From Microthrixaceae bacterium (lineage in GTDB: Bacteria > Actinomycetota > Acidimicrobiia > Acidimicrobiales > Microtrichaceae): a DNA stretch of 64,000 nt. The stretch's first letter is position 1, and every line of letters begins with the position of its first letter. The DNA lies in assembly GCA_023957975.1 (NCBI GenBank), contig JAMLGM010000001.1:1-64000 (forward strand), written 5' to 3'. The notes beneath the pieces were generated by a model. The model ran no database searches. It was not told the origin of the DNA and was given only the letters and a program-made list of their open reading frames with translations. The position numbers and the translations under genes were made by a program. Positions 8,118 through 17,110 of this stretch are shown one piece after another.

Positions 8118-8272
8118 AGGCGTACCGGGCGCAGCACCCGGACTCGGAGATCGCGCCGATGCCGGTGGAAGCGGCGCGGATCGCTCGACTGGAGGCGGAG
8201 AACCGGCGGCTGGCCGAGGAGAACGCGTTCTTGAAAAAAGCGGCGGCCTTCTTCGCGAGGGAGCAGCGGTGA
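7982..8272 (+). CDS. IS3-family transposase OrfA
   Basis: A 96-residue DNA-binding subunit. A helix-turn-helix occupies residues 5-50 (RKFTDEFKADAVQLV). A leucine-zipper segment (IARLEAENRRLAEENAFLKK) ends the protein. An A6 run at 8234-8239 near its 3' end would allow -1 ribosomal frameshifting into OrfB, the usual way IS3 elements make the OrfAB transposase. Its stop overlaps the OrfB GTG by 4 bp. Confidence 0.9.
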   Translation: MSTNRRKFTDEFKADAVQLVVAGDRPIAQVARELEVNESSLGYWVKAYRAQHPDSEIAPMPVEAARIARLEAENRRLAEENAFLKKAAAFFAREQR

Positions 8273-9159
8273 GCGAGAAGTTCACGCTGATACACGCGCA
8301 GAAGGCCACCTTCACGATCGAGTTGATGACACGACTGCTCGGGGTTTCACGCGCTGGCTACTACGCGTGGGCGAAGCGTCTGGGCTTGCTGTCACCGATG
8401 GCGACGCGGCGAGCGGAGTTGACCGAGCGGATCAAGAAGATCCACGACGACTCGAACGGTGTCAACGGGTTCCGGCGGGTGCTCGCCGAGCTGGCCCGTC
8501 AGGGTGTCGCGGCGTCGGAGGGCCTGGTGCGCAAGATCATGCGGGAACTGGGGATCTTCGGGGTCCAGCCCCACACCCGCAAGCGCACCACGATCCCCGC
8601 TGAAGATGCCGTCGATCGTCCCGATCTGCTCAAGCGGGACTTCACCGCCGACCGGCCCGGTGTCCGCTTCGTTGGTGACATCACCTACTTGCGCACCGGG
8701 GAAGGATGGCTGTATCTGGCGACGGTGATCGACTTGTTCAACCGAGAGGTGGTGGGCTGGTCGATGGCCGACCATATGCGCACCGAACTGATCACCGATG
8801 CCCTGAAGATGGCCCGCACCCACGGGCGCATCGAGCCGGGCGCCCTGTTCCACTCGGATCGCGGAAGCCAGTACACCTCTGACGATTACGCCAAACTCGC
8901 GAAGGCTTTCGGAGTTCGTTTGTCGGTCGGGCGGACGGGGGTGTGCTGGGACAACGCTGTCGCGGAATCGTGGTTCTCGATGCTCAAGAACGAGATGTAC
9001 TACCGGCACGCCTTCCCCACCCGGCGGAAGGCGAGATTCGCCGTGATGCAGTACATCGAGGTGTTCTACAACCGCCGCCGGCTTCATTCAGCGCTCGGCT
9101 ACCGCACCCCCGTCGAGACCCGCGCCGACTACTACGCCCGGACCGCAACCGCGGCCTGA
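8269..9159 (+). CDS. IS3-family transposase OrfB (DDE integrase)
   Basis: A 296-residue catalytic subunit, with an N-terminal HTH_21-like part and an rve integrase core. The DDE residues lie in VGDITYLRT, FHSDRGSQYTS and CWDNAVAESWF. The GTG at 8269 overlaps the OrfA stop; the open frame extends back to 8110, as expected for a frameshift fusion. It appears intact. Confidence 0.92.
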   Translation: MSEKFTLIHAQKATFTIELMTRLLGVSRAGYYAWAKRLGLLSPMATRRAELTERIKKIHDDSNGVNGFRRVLAELARQGVAASEGLVRKIMRELGIFGVQPHTRKRTTIPAEDAVDRPDLLKRDFTADRPGVRFVGDITYLRTGEGWLYLATVIDLFNREVVGWSMADHMRTELITDALKMARTHGRIEPGALFHSDRGSQYTSDDYAKLAKAFGVRLSVGRTGVCWDNAVAESWFSMLKNEMYYRHAFPTRRKARFAVMQYIEVFYNRRRLHSALGYRTPVETRADYYARTATAA

Positions 9160-9194
9160 AATCCACAAAGAGACCGTCTACAAAACTTGACACA

Positions 9195-10702
9195 GCCCAG
9201 TCGGTGGCGTGTCAGGCGAGTAGAGCGATGTGTTGGTAGGCGTGGGTGAGGACTTCGGCGGTGGGCCAGGTGTCGATGATGCGCACGATGCTTTGGCGAG
9301 CGGTGCGGATGAGGCGGCCTGGCGTGTGGAACAGGGTCCAGCGGAGTTTCTTTGGGCGCGTGTCAGCCCAGCTGGTGGGCAGGCACACGAGTTGGAACCA
9401 GCGCACGAGATCCGCGGCGAGGCAGACGGTTTGGAGCCATGCCTGGTTGGAGTCGAAGTCACGAAACGGGAACCGGCACAGTCCGGAGTCTTTCAACCGT
9501 TGAATGTGTTGTTCGACGTGTGCGTGCGCGCGCATCGTCGCGTCCAACTCGATGGGGTCGCCGGGTTGGTCGGTGTAGAACCCCCAGTACCGGTACTCGA
9601 AGGACGGGAACAAGGATCGTTGCGCGCCGGGGTGGAGGGGTTCGCGTCGCACGATCAGCCGTGTTCGGTCCGGTAGCTTGTCGTCGTCGATCAACGAGGT
9701 GAGTTCACACACCGCGGCACCATCGCAGCGTGGCTCGCCGTTGCGGTCGAGTGCAGGGATCCAGGCGTCAACACCGATCGAATCGCTGATTGCTTCTGTC
9801 ACGCCTTCGTTGGATCGGGCGGTCACGTAGAACCCGATGTTGCGTTCCCGACACGCGGCCAGGAACCCTTTCGTGCATCCAGCAGAGTCCGCTCGTACTA
9901 CGACTTGGCGTACGGTCAGGTCCGGGTCGTCGTCGACATGGTGACCGACAGCGATCCTGGTGGGGAGCTGGTTGATCGCAGCGTCCAACACTGTGATGTG
10001 GTCGGTGACGGTGTTCGCGCCGGCGTTGCCCGGTCGCAGGACCGCGGCCAAGCATTCACCAGTGCCGTCAGCGAATGCGAACCATTGGGTGGAACCCGAA
10101 CCCGCCCTTGAACGTTGCAGCAGTGTTCTGTTTGTTCTCCGAGTGGATCTCGATCAACGACGCGTCGATATCCAACATCACCGGCCCGGACGTTGCGATA
10201 CCCGCTTGGGTCCATACCCGTTCACGCAACGGCGCCAGTACAGCAGCGATATCGGTCCGGTCTGACGCGTCGATTCCCGAGAGCGTGCGAGACACGGTCG
10301 TGTCTGAGGGAACATCGCCGAACAACGCTGGGCTGACTCCGAGGTGTTCGACATCGCAACATGTTTCGCCGCCCCCGGCGAGCGTCAACGCTGTCTGCAC
10401 CAGCACTTTGCCCCGATCATGACCAGGAGTCCCGCGGCCCCGATAGGTCACCGCAGCCGACAACGCTGTGCCGAGTCCGATCCGATCAGCGAACGCCCCC
10501 AACGCGTGTAACCCGACATGAGCCACGACACCAGTTCCGCCCGCCTCTACCTTGATCTTGCGTGTGCTGTTAGCGTTCACCTGGCAAGTGCTCCCTCGAT
10601 CGGCCTTCTCGATGTTTCGCAACACCCAGAAAAGCCCACCGGAGGGGCACTTGTCGCGTTTCGAGTCCCTCAACCCATATCAACCCCGCGAAGAACCAGG
10701 GC
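9195..10702 (-). mobile_element. IS1380-family element, degraded, outer ends not resolved
   Basis: Occupies the space between the IS3 right end and the IS630 left end. Its transposase is frameshifted and I could not find matching terminal inverted repeats, so the boundaries are set by the neighbours. It may have been trimmed by both. Confidence 0.65.
9212..10580 (-). pseudogene. IS1380-family transposase, frameshifted
   Basis: The N-terminal frame (from GTG 10580; TRKIKVEAGGTGVVAHVG) stops at 10068 after GGFGFHPMVRIR. The C-terminal frame continues with FAFADGTGECLAAVLRPG and ends at 9212 with HIALLA. The two halves join perfectly if one extra G at about 10078-10083 is removed, so a single-base insertion broke the gene. 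The DDE-containing parts (MLDIDASL, ADSAGC) are otherwise preserved, implying recent decay or a sequencing error. Confidence 0.8.
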
Positions 10703-11814
10703 TAATGGTGTGTCGCGGAATTGATCGTCTGGGTCAGTGCGGCGCGGCCTCGCTGGACCTTGGCGATGATCTCTTCCGCGGTCTTGACCCAGACGAACGG
10801 TTTGGGGTCGTCGTTCCAGTGTGAAACCCACACATCGATCGCCTCGACCAGAGCTGCGACGCTGTTGAAGCTTCCGGTCCGCAACCGCTTGTTCGTGAGC
10901 TGCGCGAACCAGCCCTCGACCAAGTTCAGCCACGACGCCGAGGTCGGCGTGAAATGCAGATGCCACCGCTTCTGCGCCGGCTTCGCCAACCAGCGCCTGA
11001 CCGGTTCGGACTTGTGCGCGGACAGGTTGTCCAACACCACATGCACCTCGAGGTGACGCGGGACGTGCAGATCGATCCACTTGAAAAAGGCCAACACATC
11101 CTGGCCGGTGTGGGTCTTGCGGGTGTCGTAGAGCACCTCGCCGGTCCCAACGTTCAACGCGGCGAACAGATCAGTCGTGCCGTTCCGCTTGTAGTCATGG
11201 GTCATCGTGCGGCCCCGCCCCGCCACCATCGGCAACGACGGTTGAGTTCGGTCCAACGCCTGACACTGGGTCTTTTCATCGAAACTGAACACCACCGCCC
11301 GCTCGGGCGGGTTCAGATACAACCCGACGACATCAACCAGCTTCTTCTCGAACTCGGGATCGTTCGACAACTTGAACGTATCGACCCGCCACGGCCGCAA
11401 CTTCCGCGCCCGCCACACCCGCGCCACGGTGTCTTTACCAACCCCGTGACGCTGCGCCATCGTTCGAGTCGACCACTGCGTCGATCCATCATCAGGGACC
11501 GTGTGCAACGTGTCGGAAACGATCGCGTCGATCGTTTCCTGCGCGATCTCAGGTTTGCGGCCCCGACCTTTCGCGATCGACCCGACCGCAGCGATCCCGT
11601 CAGCCTCGAACTTGGTACGCCACCGGCGTACCGTCACCGTCGTGGTCCCGCACGCCCGCGCGATCGCCCCGTTCGACTCGCCATCAGCAGCCAACAACAA
11701 CGCCGAGGACTGCACCACCACCCGATACGGCAACGACGACGACACCGCCATCCGTTCCAACTCGGCCCGATCCTCGGGTGACACCATCAACGGGGCAGCG
11801 ATCTCTACCGGCAC
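10702..11814 (-). CDS. IS630-family transposase
   Basis: A full-length 370-residue transposase. An N-terminal helix-turn-helix (GESNGAIARACGTTTVTVRRW) is followed by a DDE core with Asp in FSFDEKTQ, Asp in VVLDNLSAHKS and Glu in SWLNLVEGWF. The stop codon lies in the left terminal TA. It appears intact and potentially active. Confidence 0.92.
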   Translation of the reverse strand: MPVEIAAPLMVSPEDRAELERMAVSSSLPYRVVVQSSALLLAADGESNGAIARACGTTTVTVRRWRTKFEADGIAAVGSIAKGRGRKPEIAQETIDAIVSDTLHTVPDDGSTQWSTRTMAQRHGVGKDTVARVWRARKLRPWRVDTFKLSNDPEFEKKLVDVVGLYLNPPERAVVFSFDEKTQCQALDRTQPSLPMVAGRGRTMTHDYKRNGTTDLFAALNVGTGEVLYDTRKTHTGQDVLAFFKWIDLHVPRHLEVHVVLDNLSAHKSEPVRRWLAKPAQKRWHLHFTPTSASWLNLVEGWFAQLTNKRLRTGSFNSVAALVEAIDVWVSHWNDDPKPFVWVKTAEEIIAKVQRGRAALTQTINSATHH

Positions 11815-11858
11815 CCCACCACACTAACCCGATTCGCTATTTCAGCGACGAACCACTA
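10703..11858 (-). mobile_element. IS630-family insertion sequence (complete)
   Basis: Bounded by TA at both ends (10703-10704 and 11857-11858), the dinucleotide that IS630/Tc1 elements target and duplicate. Terminal inverted repeats pair TAATGGTGTGTCGCGGAA on the left with TAGTGGTTCGTCGCTGAA read inward from the right, 13 of 18 positions identical. Confidence 0.8.
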
Positions 11859-12031
11859 AGGTGCTGGACTTCGCGGTTGCGGCTGCAAGCAGTTTCCGTG
11901 AGCCAGCTGGCGGAAGTGGCGTGCTGAGGTGCATTTGGTCAGCTGTGGCGTGCAGCTGATTGGCGCGCCACAGCCGTGGGTCCCTGGAGTTGTCCATAGC
12001 AGCATGTGTGTCTGCGGGGGAAATGAACTCG
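11859..12031. other. Intergenic stretch beside IS630
   Basis: No gene seen. It holds one inverted repeat with 9-bp arms (GCTGTGGCG at 11941-11949 and CGCCACAGC at 11965-11973). The sequence from here to about 12440 is visibly less GC-rich than its surroundings, consistent with acquired DNA. Confidence 0.4.
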
Positions 12032-12346
12032 CTACTTCCGAGGAGGGATTAGCGATATATCAGTGGGAATGCAACCAGATGTAGATCTATAGACTTGGCC
12101 AACTTGCCCATTTGGTAGTTGATCCGGCTCCACCTGATTCGTGGCTCGATACCGCTCCCCTACGGCCGTAATGCTGCACTCGCCAAATGCTTCTTGTAGA
12201 TCTCTATTGTACGAGATTGCGAAGCCTACTAAGGCTAGTAGCGGAATCACTAGAGCGATGACGAAGACTGCAGCGAATATTGAGCCTGATGTGAGTTTTG
12301 GCGGCATGGGCGGAGTGATCTGTTGGCTTTGGCGGGTCGCTGTCAT
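12032..12346 (-). CDS. Small single-pass membrane protein, unknown function
   Basis: 104 residues with a Gln/Pro-rich N-terminus. One strong transmembrane helix lies at about residues 22-46 (IFAAVFVIALVIPLLALVGF). An extracytoplasmic part carries two Cys (GECS, SGCIP) that could form a disulfide. Base composition is lower in GC than neighbours, suggesting it arrived with the adjacent mobile DNA. No family recognised; it could be spurious. Confidence 0.45.
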   Translation of the reverse strand: MTATRQSQQITPPMPPKLTSGSIFAAVFVIALVIPLLALVGFAISYNRDLQEAFGECSITAVGERYRATNQVEPDQLPNGQVGQVYRSTSGCIPTDISLIPPRK

Positions 12347-12544
12347 AGGACGCTGCTATCGTAGGCGAATCCGGGAACGAAAGTACTCCGGACATGTCAA
12401 AGTTTCGTAGAGACGGTGAGTTTCAGCGGTGGGTGCACGGTCCCGGCATGATTGCCGGCACTGTCGCGCGAGGGGCAACACGGGCGGACTGGAGGTGGGG
12501 CGCCTGACGTGCGCGGATGTAGGCGAATCGCCGCCCTTAGGTAT

Positions 12545-13693
12545 CTATGCGCTGGGGGTGAGGGTTCGGCCGATGACCATGTGTTGGATCTCGTTCGTAC
12601 CTTCGCCGATTTCGAGCACCTTGGCGTCGCAGTAGAAGCGGGCGACGGGCGATTCGAGCATGTAGCCGAGTCCGCCGTGGATCTGCACGGCCTCCGATGC
12701 CGCCGACATTGCCAGGCGACTCGCCTTGAGTTTCGCCATCGACGCCTCTTTCAGGAACGGCTTGCCAGCGTCGCGTAACGCCGCCGCCCGGTAGGTCAGC
12801 CACCGGGCCGCTTCGAGTTCGGTAGCGATGTCGGCGAGCTTGAACTGAATGGCCTGGAACTTGGCGATCGGTTGGCCGAATTGTTGGCGTTGATGTGCGT
12901 AGTCGACGGCCATGTCCAACACCGCCTGCGTGAGGCTGAGCGACAGGGCGGCGATGGAGATGCGTCCGACTTCGAGGGCGCTGAGGAACTGGCTGAGCCC
13001 CATCTCGGGGTCGCCGATGAGGTGATCGTCGGGCACGAACACGTTGTCGAAGAAGAGTTCTCGGGTGTCGAGTCCCTTCCAGCCGATGCCGCGCATCTTG
13101 GGTCCCATCGTGAACCCCGGAGTGTCCTTCTCGACGACGAAGCTGGCGAACATCGCGTTGTCGTCGGAGCCGGTGCGTGCCAACAGGGTCACCCCGAAGC
13201 TCATGTCGGTGCCGGCGTTGGAGATGAACGTCTTGGCGCCGTTGATGAGCCAGCCGCCATCGACACGTTCGGCACGGGTGCGGATACCGCGGGCGTCGGA
13301 GCCGGCATCGGGTTCGGTCAGGCCGAACGCCCCGAGCGCGGTGCCTTCGGCGAGGGGGCGTAACCACCGTTCGCGCTGGTCGTCGTTGCCGAACAACAGC
13401 AGCGGCAACGAGCCGATCGTGACGTGGGCCTGCCAGGCCGCGGCGACCGACTGGTCCGCGTGGCCGATCTGTTCCATCGCTGCGACGAACCCGACCGTGG
13501 TCATCTCGATGCCGCCCCAGCGTTCGGGAATCAACATTCCGAGCAGGCCGAGTTCGCCCATTTCCCGCAGGAGATCGGTGGGACACACCGCCGCCTCCCA
13601 GGCCTCGGGTGCCCGTGGGGCGATCTCGTTGCGTGCGAAATCCCGGCACAGATGTGCAAGTTCGCGTTCTGCTTCCGTCAGCTCGAAGTCCAC
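12545..13693 (-). CDS. Acyl-CoA dehydrogenase
   Basis: A 382-residue full-length acyl-CoA dehydrogenase: oxidises an acyl-CoA to the 2-enoyl-CoA, passing electrons through FAD to electron-transfer flavoprotein. FAD/substrate motifs are GLTEPDAGSD and TFISNAG, with the Arg-Gln helix QRQQFGQPIAKFQAIQ. The probable catalytic Glu lies in GGLGYMLESPVARFY, and the C-terminal signature is EIGEGTNEIQ. The start is GTG 13693. It diverges from the BVMO operon with a motif I palindrome between them. It is a typical homotetrameric form, unlike the paired forms later in the window. Confidence 0.92.
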   Translation of the reverse strand: MDFELTEAERELAHLCRDFARNEIAPRAPEAWEAAVCPTDLLREMGELGLLGMLIPERWGGIEMTTVGFVAAMEQIGHADQSVAAAWQAHVTIGSLPLLLFGNDDQRERWLRPLAEGTALGAFGLTEPDAGSDARGIRTRAERVDGGWLINGAKTFISNAGTDMSFGVTLLARTGSDDNAMFASFVVEKDTPGFTMGPKMRGIGWKGLDTRELFFDNVFVPDDHLIGDPEMGLSQFLSALEVGRISIAALSLSLTQAVLDMAVDYAHQRQQFGQPIAKFQAIQFKLADIATELEAARWLTYRAAALRDAGKPFLKEASMAKLKASRLAMSAASEAVQIHGGLGYMLESPVARFYCDAKVLEIGEGTNEIQHMVIGRTLTPSA

Positions 13694-13703
13694 ATTTGTA
13701 TAC

Positions 13704-13718
13704 TAACCGGTCGGTACA
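13704..13718. promoter_or_regulatory. Motif I operator candidate, ACAD/BVMO divergent promoter
   Basis: TAACCGGTCGGTACA, the reverse complement of the motif I core ACCGACCGGT (core 13706-13715). It lies 10 bp upstream of the minus-strand ACAD start and about 40 bp before the BVMO start, so it would control both. Confidence 0.6.
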
Positions 13719-13755
13719 AAAAATTCGGGGGAATGGCTGTGCCGGGGGACGCGAC

Positions 13756-15396
13756 ATGCAACCAAACGATCTTGAACCGTCCGACCGAGGTGTCGATGTC
13801 GACGTGCTCATCGTCGGCGCCGGGGTCACGGGCATCTACCAGCTCTACCGGGCACTCGAGTGCGGGTTCAGCGCCGAGATCGTCGAGGCCGGCTCCGGGG
13901 TCGGCGGGACGTGGTTCTGGAACCGCTACCCGGGCGCCCGGTTCGACTCGGAGAGCTACACCTACGCCTACCTGTTCTCGCAGGAACTGTTCGAGGAGTG
14001 GGAGTGGAGCGAGCATTTCGCCGAGCAGGGCGAGACCGAGCGCTACCTGAACCACGTTGTCGATCGTTTCGATCTGCGCCGTCACATTCGCTTCGGCACC
14101 CGGGTTGCTTCGGCGGTGTGGGACGAGGCCGGCGCACGATGGGTCGTCACCTTCGGCGACGGTTCGAGGCGCACCGCTCGCCATGTCGTCGCCGCCACGG
14201 GCGTGTTGTCGGTGCCCTTCTACCCAGACGTCGAGGGCCGCGAGGACTTCGCGGGCGAGTCGTATCACACCGGATTGTGGCCCGCCGAGCCGGTAGATCT
14301 CGTCGACAAGCGGGTGGCGGTGATCGGCACGGGGTCAAGCGGCGTGCAGATCATCCCGGTCATCGCGCCCGAGGTCGCCTCGCTCACGGTGTATCAGCGC
14401 AGCCCCAACTGGTGCACCCCGCTCAACAACTCGCCGATCACCGCCGCCGAACAGGCCGAACTGCGGGCGAATTTCGAGGAGATGCGCGAGGTGCTCAACA
14501 CCTCGATCGCCGGCTTCCTGCACGAACCCCATGACCGCAATGCCTTCGACGACACCGACGCCCAACGCCAGGCGTTCTTCGAAAAGATGTGGGCGAGTCC
14601 GGGCTTTTCGAAGATGTCGTCGAACTACCTCGACCTGTTGTTCGACGAGGCGGCGAATCGGGCCTGGTGCGACTTCATCGAGGCCAAGGTGCGTTCGATC
14701 GTCACCGACCCCGCCAAAGCCGACAAACTCGTTCCCACCGACCATCGCTACGGCGAGAAGCGTCCGCCCTTCGTCACCGACTACTACGAGACGTTCAACG
14801 ATCCGAAGGTGTCGATCGTCGACCTGCGGGCCACGCCCATCGTTCGGGTGACCGAGACGGGCATCGAGACCACCGAGGGGCTCGTCGAACTCGACGTGAT
14901 CATCTGGGCGACCGGATTCGACTTCGGCACCGGCGCGCTCAATCGCCTCGGCGTCGTCGGGCGTGACGGGGTGGCACTCACCGAGCATTGGGCCGACGGC
15001 CCGACGACCTTCCTCGGCGTGCAGACCAGCCGGTTCCCCAACTTCTATTTCCCGGGTGGTCCGCACGCCGCGGCGGGAAACAACCCTCGCTACAACGGCG
15101 ATCAGGTCGACTTCGTCATCGACTTGTTGGTCCACGCCCGCGACCACGGATTCGACGTGATCGAGGTCGGCGCCGATGCCGAACGGCGTTGGACCGACAT
15201 GGTGGATCGGGGGGCGGTGGCCGCACCGTTCGGGGAGAAGAGCTACTTCTTCGGCACCAACATTGCGGGCAAGCCGGTGAAGTACCTGCTGAACTCCGGA
15301 GGTCGGCCGAAGCTGTTCAAGGAGATCGAACGCGTGCACAACACCGACTTCGCCGCCTTCGACTTCTCGACTGCTGCGGAGTCCTCGGAGCGATGA
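13756..15396 (+). CDS. Baeyer-Villiger-type flavin monooxygenase
   Basis: A 546-residue FAD/NADPH-dependent monooxygenase that would insert oxygen next to a ketone, giving an ester or lactone. The N-terminal FAD motif GAGVTG is at residues 21-26. The BVMO fingerprint FAGESYHTGLWP is at about 165-176, and the second Rossmann motif GTGSSG is near 191. The start at 13756 has a GGGGGA ribosome site; longer starts reach into the divergent promoter. It is the first gene of a six-gene operon, and the stop overlaps the CoA ligase start by 4 bp. In steroid and cyclic-ketone catabolism such enzymes prepare ring opening; the substrate here is not known. Confidence 0.9.
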   Translation: MQPNDLEPSDRGVDVDVLIVGAGVTGIYQLYRALECGFSAEIVEAGSGVGGTWFWNRYPGARFDSESYTYAYLFSQELFEEWEWSEHFAEQGETERYLNHVVDRFDLRRHIRFGTRVASAVWDEAGARWVVTFGDGSRRTARHVVAATGVLSVPFYPDVEGREDFAGESYHTGLWPAEPVDLVDKRVAVIGTGSSGVQIIPVIAPEVASLTVYQRSPNWCTPLNNSPITAAEQAELRANFEEMREVLNTSIAGFLHEPHDRNAFDDTDAQRQAFFEKMWASPGFSKMSSNYLDLLFDEAANRAWCDFIEAKVRSIVTDPAKADKLVPTDHRYGEKRPPFVTDYYETFNDPKVSIVDLRATPIVRVTETGIETTEGLVELDVIIWATGFDFGTGALNRLGVVGRDGVALTEHWADGPTTFLGVQTSRFPNFYFPGGPHAAAGNNPRYNGDQVDFVIDLLVHARDHGFDVIEVGADAERRWTDMVDRGAVAAPFGEKSYFFGTNIAGKPVKYLLNSGGRPKLFKEIERVHNTDFAAFDFSTAAESSER

Positions 15397-17099
15397 GCCC
15401 GGCCGCGGAGGTGTCCCGAGGAGTGTTGAGCGGCCCGTCGCTTGAGAGCGTCGAGGGCATTGGCGCGCTCACCCTTGGGGGATTCCTTCGCGAGGTCACC
15501 GAACGATTCGCCACCAACGAGGCGATCGTGTTCGACGACCCGCTGACCGACCACGACGCCGGCGTTGCGACCGTGCGCCTCACCTATGCGCAGGTGTGGG
15601 AGCGAACCCGTCGCATCGCCGCCGCCCTCGTCGCCGCCGGTGTTGAACCCGGCGAGTTCGTCGGCGTCGTCATGGGCAATCGCCCCGAGGCGATCGAGTC
15701 GATTTTCGCCGCGGCCATGATCGGTGCGGTCGCGGTGCCGATGTCGACCTTCGCTCCGCCGCCGGAACTGCAGGCGATGCTCGAGATCTCGGGAGTCTCG
15801 GTCGTGGTGACCCAGCCCCGGCTGCTCGCCCGGAGTTTCGGCGACGACCTCTGCGCATTGCAGCCCCGGGTGCCTGGGCTGCGTCGCGTCGAGGTGGTGG
15901 GCGAGCCTGGCTGGGCCGAGTTTCTCGCCACGGGCGACGCTGTCGGGTCGGAGGGACTCGACGCTCGACTGGCGGTGGTGAAACCCGAGGACCCCGGCCT
16001 GGTCATCTTCAGTTCCGGCACCACGAGCCGACCCAAGGCGATGCTGCACACCAACCGGGCGCCCAGCCAACAATTCTGGGTGCAGGCGCAGATCTTCGGG
16101 CGCACACAACAGACCCGCATGTGGACGGCGTTGCCGCTGTTTTGGACCGCCGGGTTCAACACCGCTGTCGGCGCCACCCTCGCGGCCGGTGGGTGTTGGG
16201 TCGCGCAGGAGACCTTCGAGGCTGGCGAGGCGCTCGCGTTGATGGGCCGCGAGCGCGTCACCGAGCCCTACGCCATGCCCCACCAGGGAGCGGCGCTCGC
16301 CGAGCACCCGCACTGGCCGTACGCCGATCTGTCCTCGCTGCGTTGTGTGTTCGGCAAGTCGGTGTTCGCCCGGCATCCATCGGTCGACGGCGACACCGGC
16401 TGGACGATGCCGGTGGGATACGGACTTTCGGAGACCTGCGCGTTCGTGTCGGGTCATCGCAGTGACGCTGGTCGTGACGCCATGAAGCGGTCGGTCGGGG
16501 GGTTGCTGCCGGGAATCGAGGTGCGGATCTCCTCCTTCGAGACCGGCGACGCGCTCGATGTCGGCGAGGTCGGCGAGATCACGGTGCGGGGGTCGACGGT
16601 GATGCTCGGGTACCTCGGCCGCGACCCCGCAGAGTGCTTCGACGCGGATGGGTTTTTCCACACCGGCGACAGCGGCCACCTCGACTCCGCCGGTGAGCTG
16701 CACTACGACGGCCGTGCCACGGAGATGATCAAGTCCGGCGGCGCCAACATCTCCCCGGCCGAAATCGAGGTGGCGTTGCGGGCGTGCGCGGGGGTGAAAC
16801 TCGCCCGCGTGATCGGCGTCGACGACGAACGTCTCGACCAGATCGCCGTCGCCTGTGTCGAGGTGGCCGACGGCGCCACGCTCACCGCGCACGACGTCAC
16901 CTCGTTCCTTCGTGAACGGATCGCCACCTACAAGGTTCCGCGGCGGGTGCTGATCTTCGACGCCGGCGAGATCCCCCTCACCTCGAGTGGCACCAAGGTC
17001 CGCGACGCCGAGTTGCGTTCACTCATCGCCGAACGCGTCGCCGCCGAACGCCTCGCCGGCGAGCCAGCACCGACCGAACCCGCACCGACCGAACGTTGA
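15393..17099 (+). CDS. AMP-dependent acyl-CoA synthetase/ligase
   Basis: A 568-residue ANL-superfamily ligase: activates a carboxylic acid to its CoA thioester through an acyl-AMP. The P-loop FSSGTTSRPK is at about 206-215. GYGLSET, the YDGRATEMIKSGG hinge and the SGTKVRD C-terminal catalytic-Lys region are all present. The start at 15393 overlaps the BVMO stop (ATGA). The C-terminus ends in short PAPTE repeats. Its place after a BVMO suggests it activates an acid released by ring or ester opening, but substrate specificity cannot be read. Confidence 0.9.
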   Translation: MSPAAEVSRGVLSGPSLESVEGIGALTLGGFLREVTERFATNEAIVFDDPLTDHDAGVATVRLTYAQVWERTRRIAAALVAAGVEPGEFVGVVMGNRPEAIESIFAAAMIGAVAVPMSTFAPPPELQAMLEISGVSVVVTQPRLLARSFGDDLCALQPRVPGLRRVEVVGEPGWAEFLATGDAVGSEGLDARLAVVKPEDPGLVIFSSGTTSRPKAMLHTNRAPSQQFWVQAQIFGRTQQTRMWTALPLFWTAGFNTAVGATLAAGGCWVAQETFEAGEALALMGRERVTEPYAMPHQGAALAEHPHWPYADLSSLRCVFGKSVFARHPSVDGDTGWTMPVGYGLSETCAFVSGHRSDAGRDAMKRSVGGLLPGIEVRISSFETGDALDVGEVGEITVRGSTVMLGYLGRDPAECFDADGFFHTGDSGHLDSAGELHYDGRATEMIKSGGANISPAEIEVALRACAGVKLARVIGVDDERLDQIAVACVEVADGATLTAHDVTSFLRERIATYKVPRRVLIFDAGEIPLTSSGTKVRDAELRSLIAERVAAERLAGEPAPTEPAPTER

Positions 17100-17110
17100 A
17101 TGGAGACCTC

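Larger units (their letters stand above)
7932..9194 (+). mobile_element. IS3-family insertion sequence (complete)
   Basis: About 1.26 kb with two overlapping reading frames (OrfA, OrfB) and imperfect terminal inverted repeats. The left end begins TGTGACACTTCTTGTAGACG and the right end, read inward, TGTGTCAAGTTTTGTAGACG. No target duplication is visible: the left flank is GTGGGG and the right flank GCCCAG. The right side abuts another IS, so it has probably rearranged since insertion. Confidence 0.85.

Noticed and set aside
7932-9194. Target-site duplication of the IS3 element
   Set aside because: Flanks GTGGGG and GCCCAG do not match; the right side is another IS, so the original duplication is not visible.
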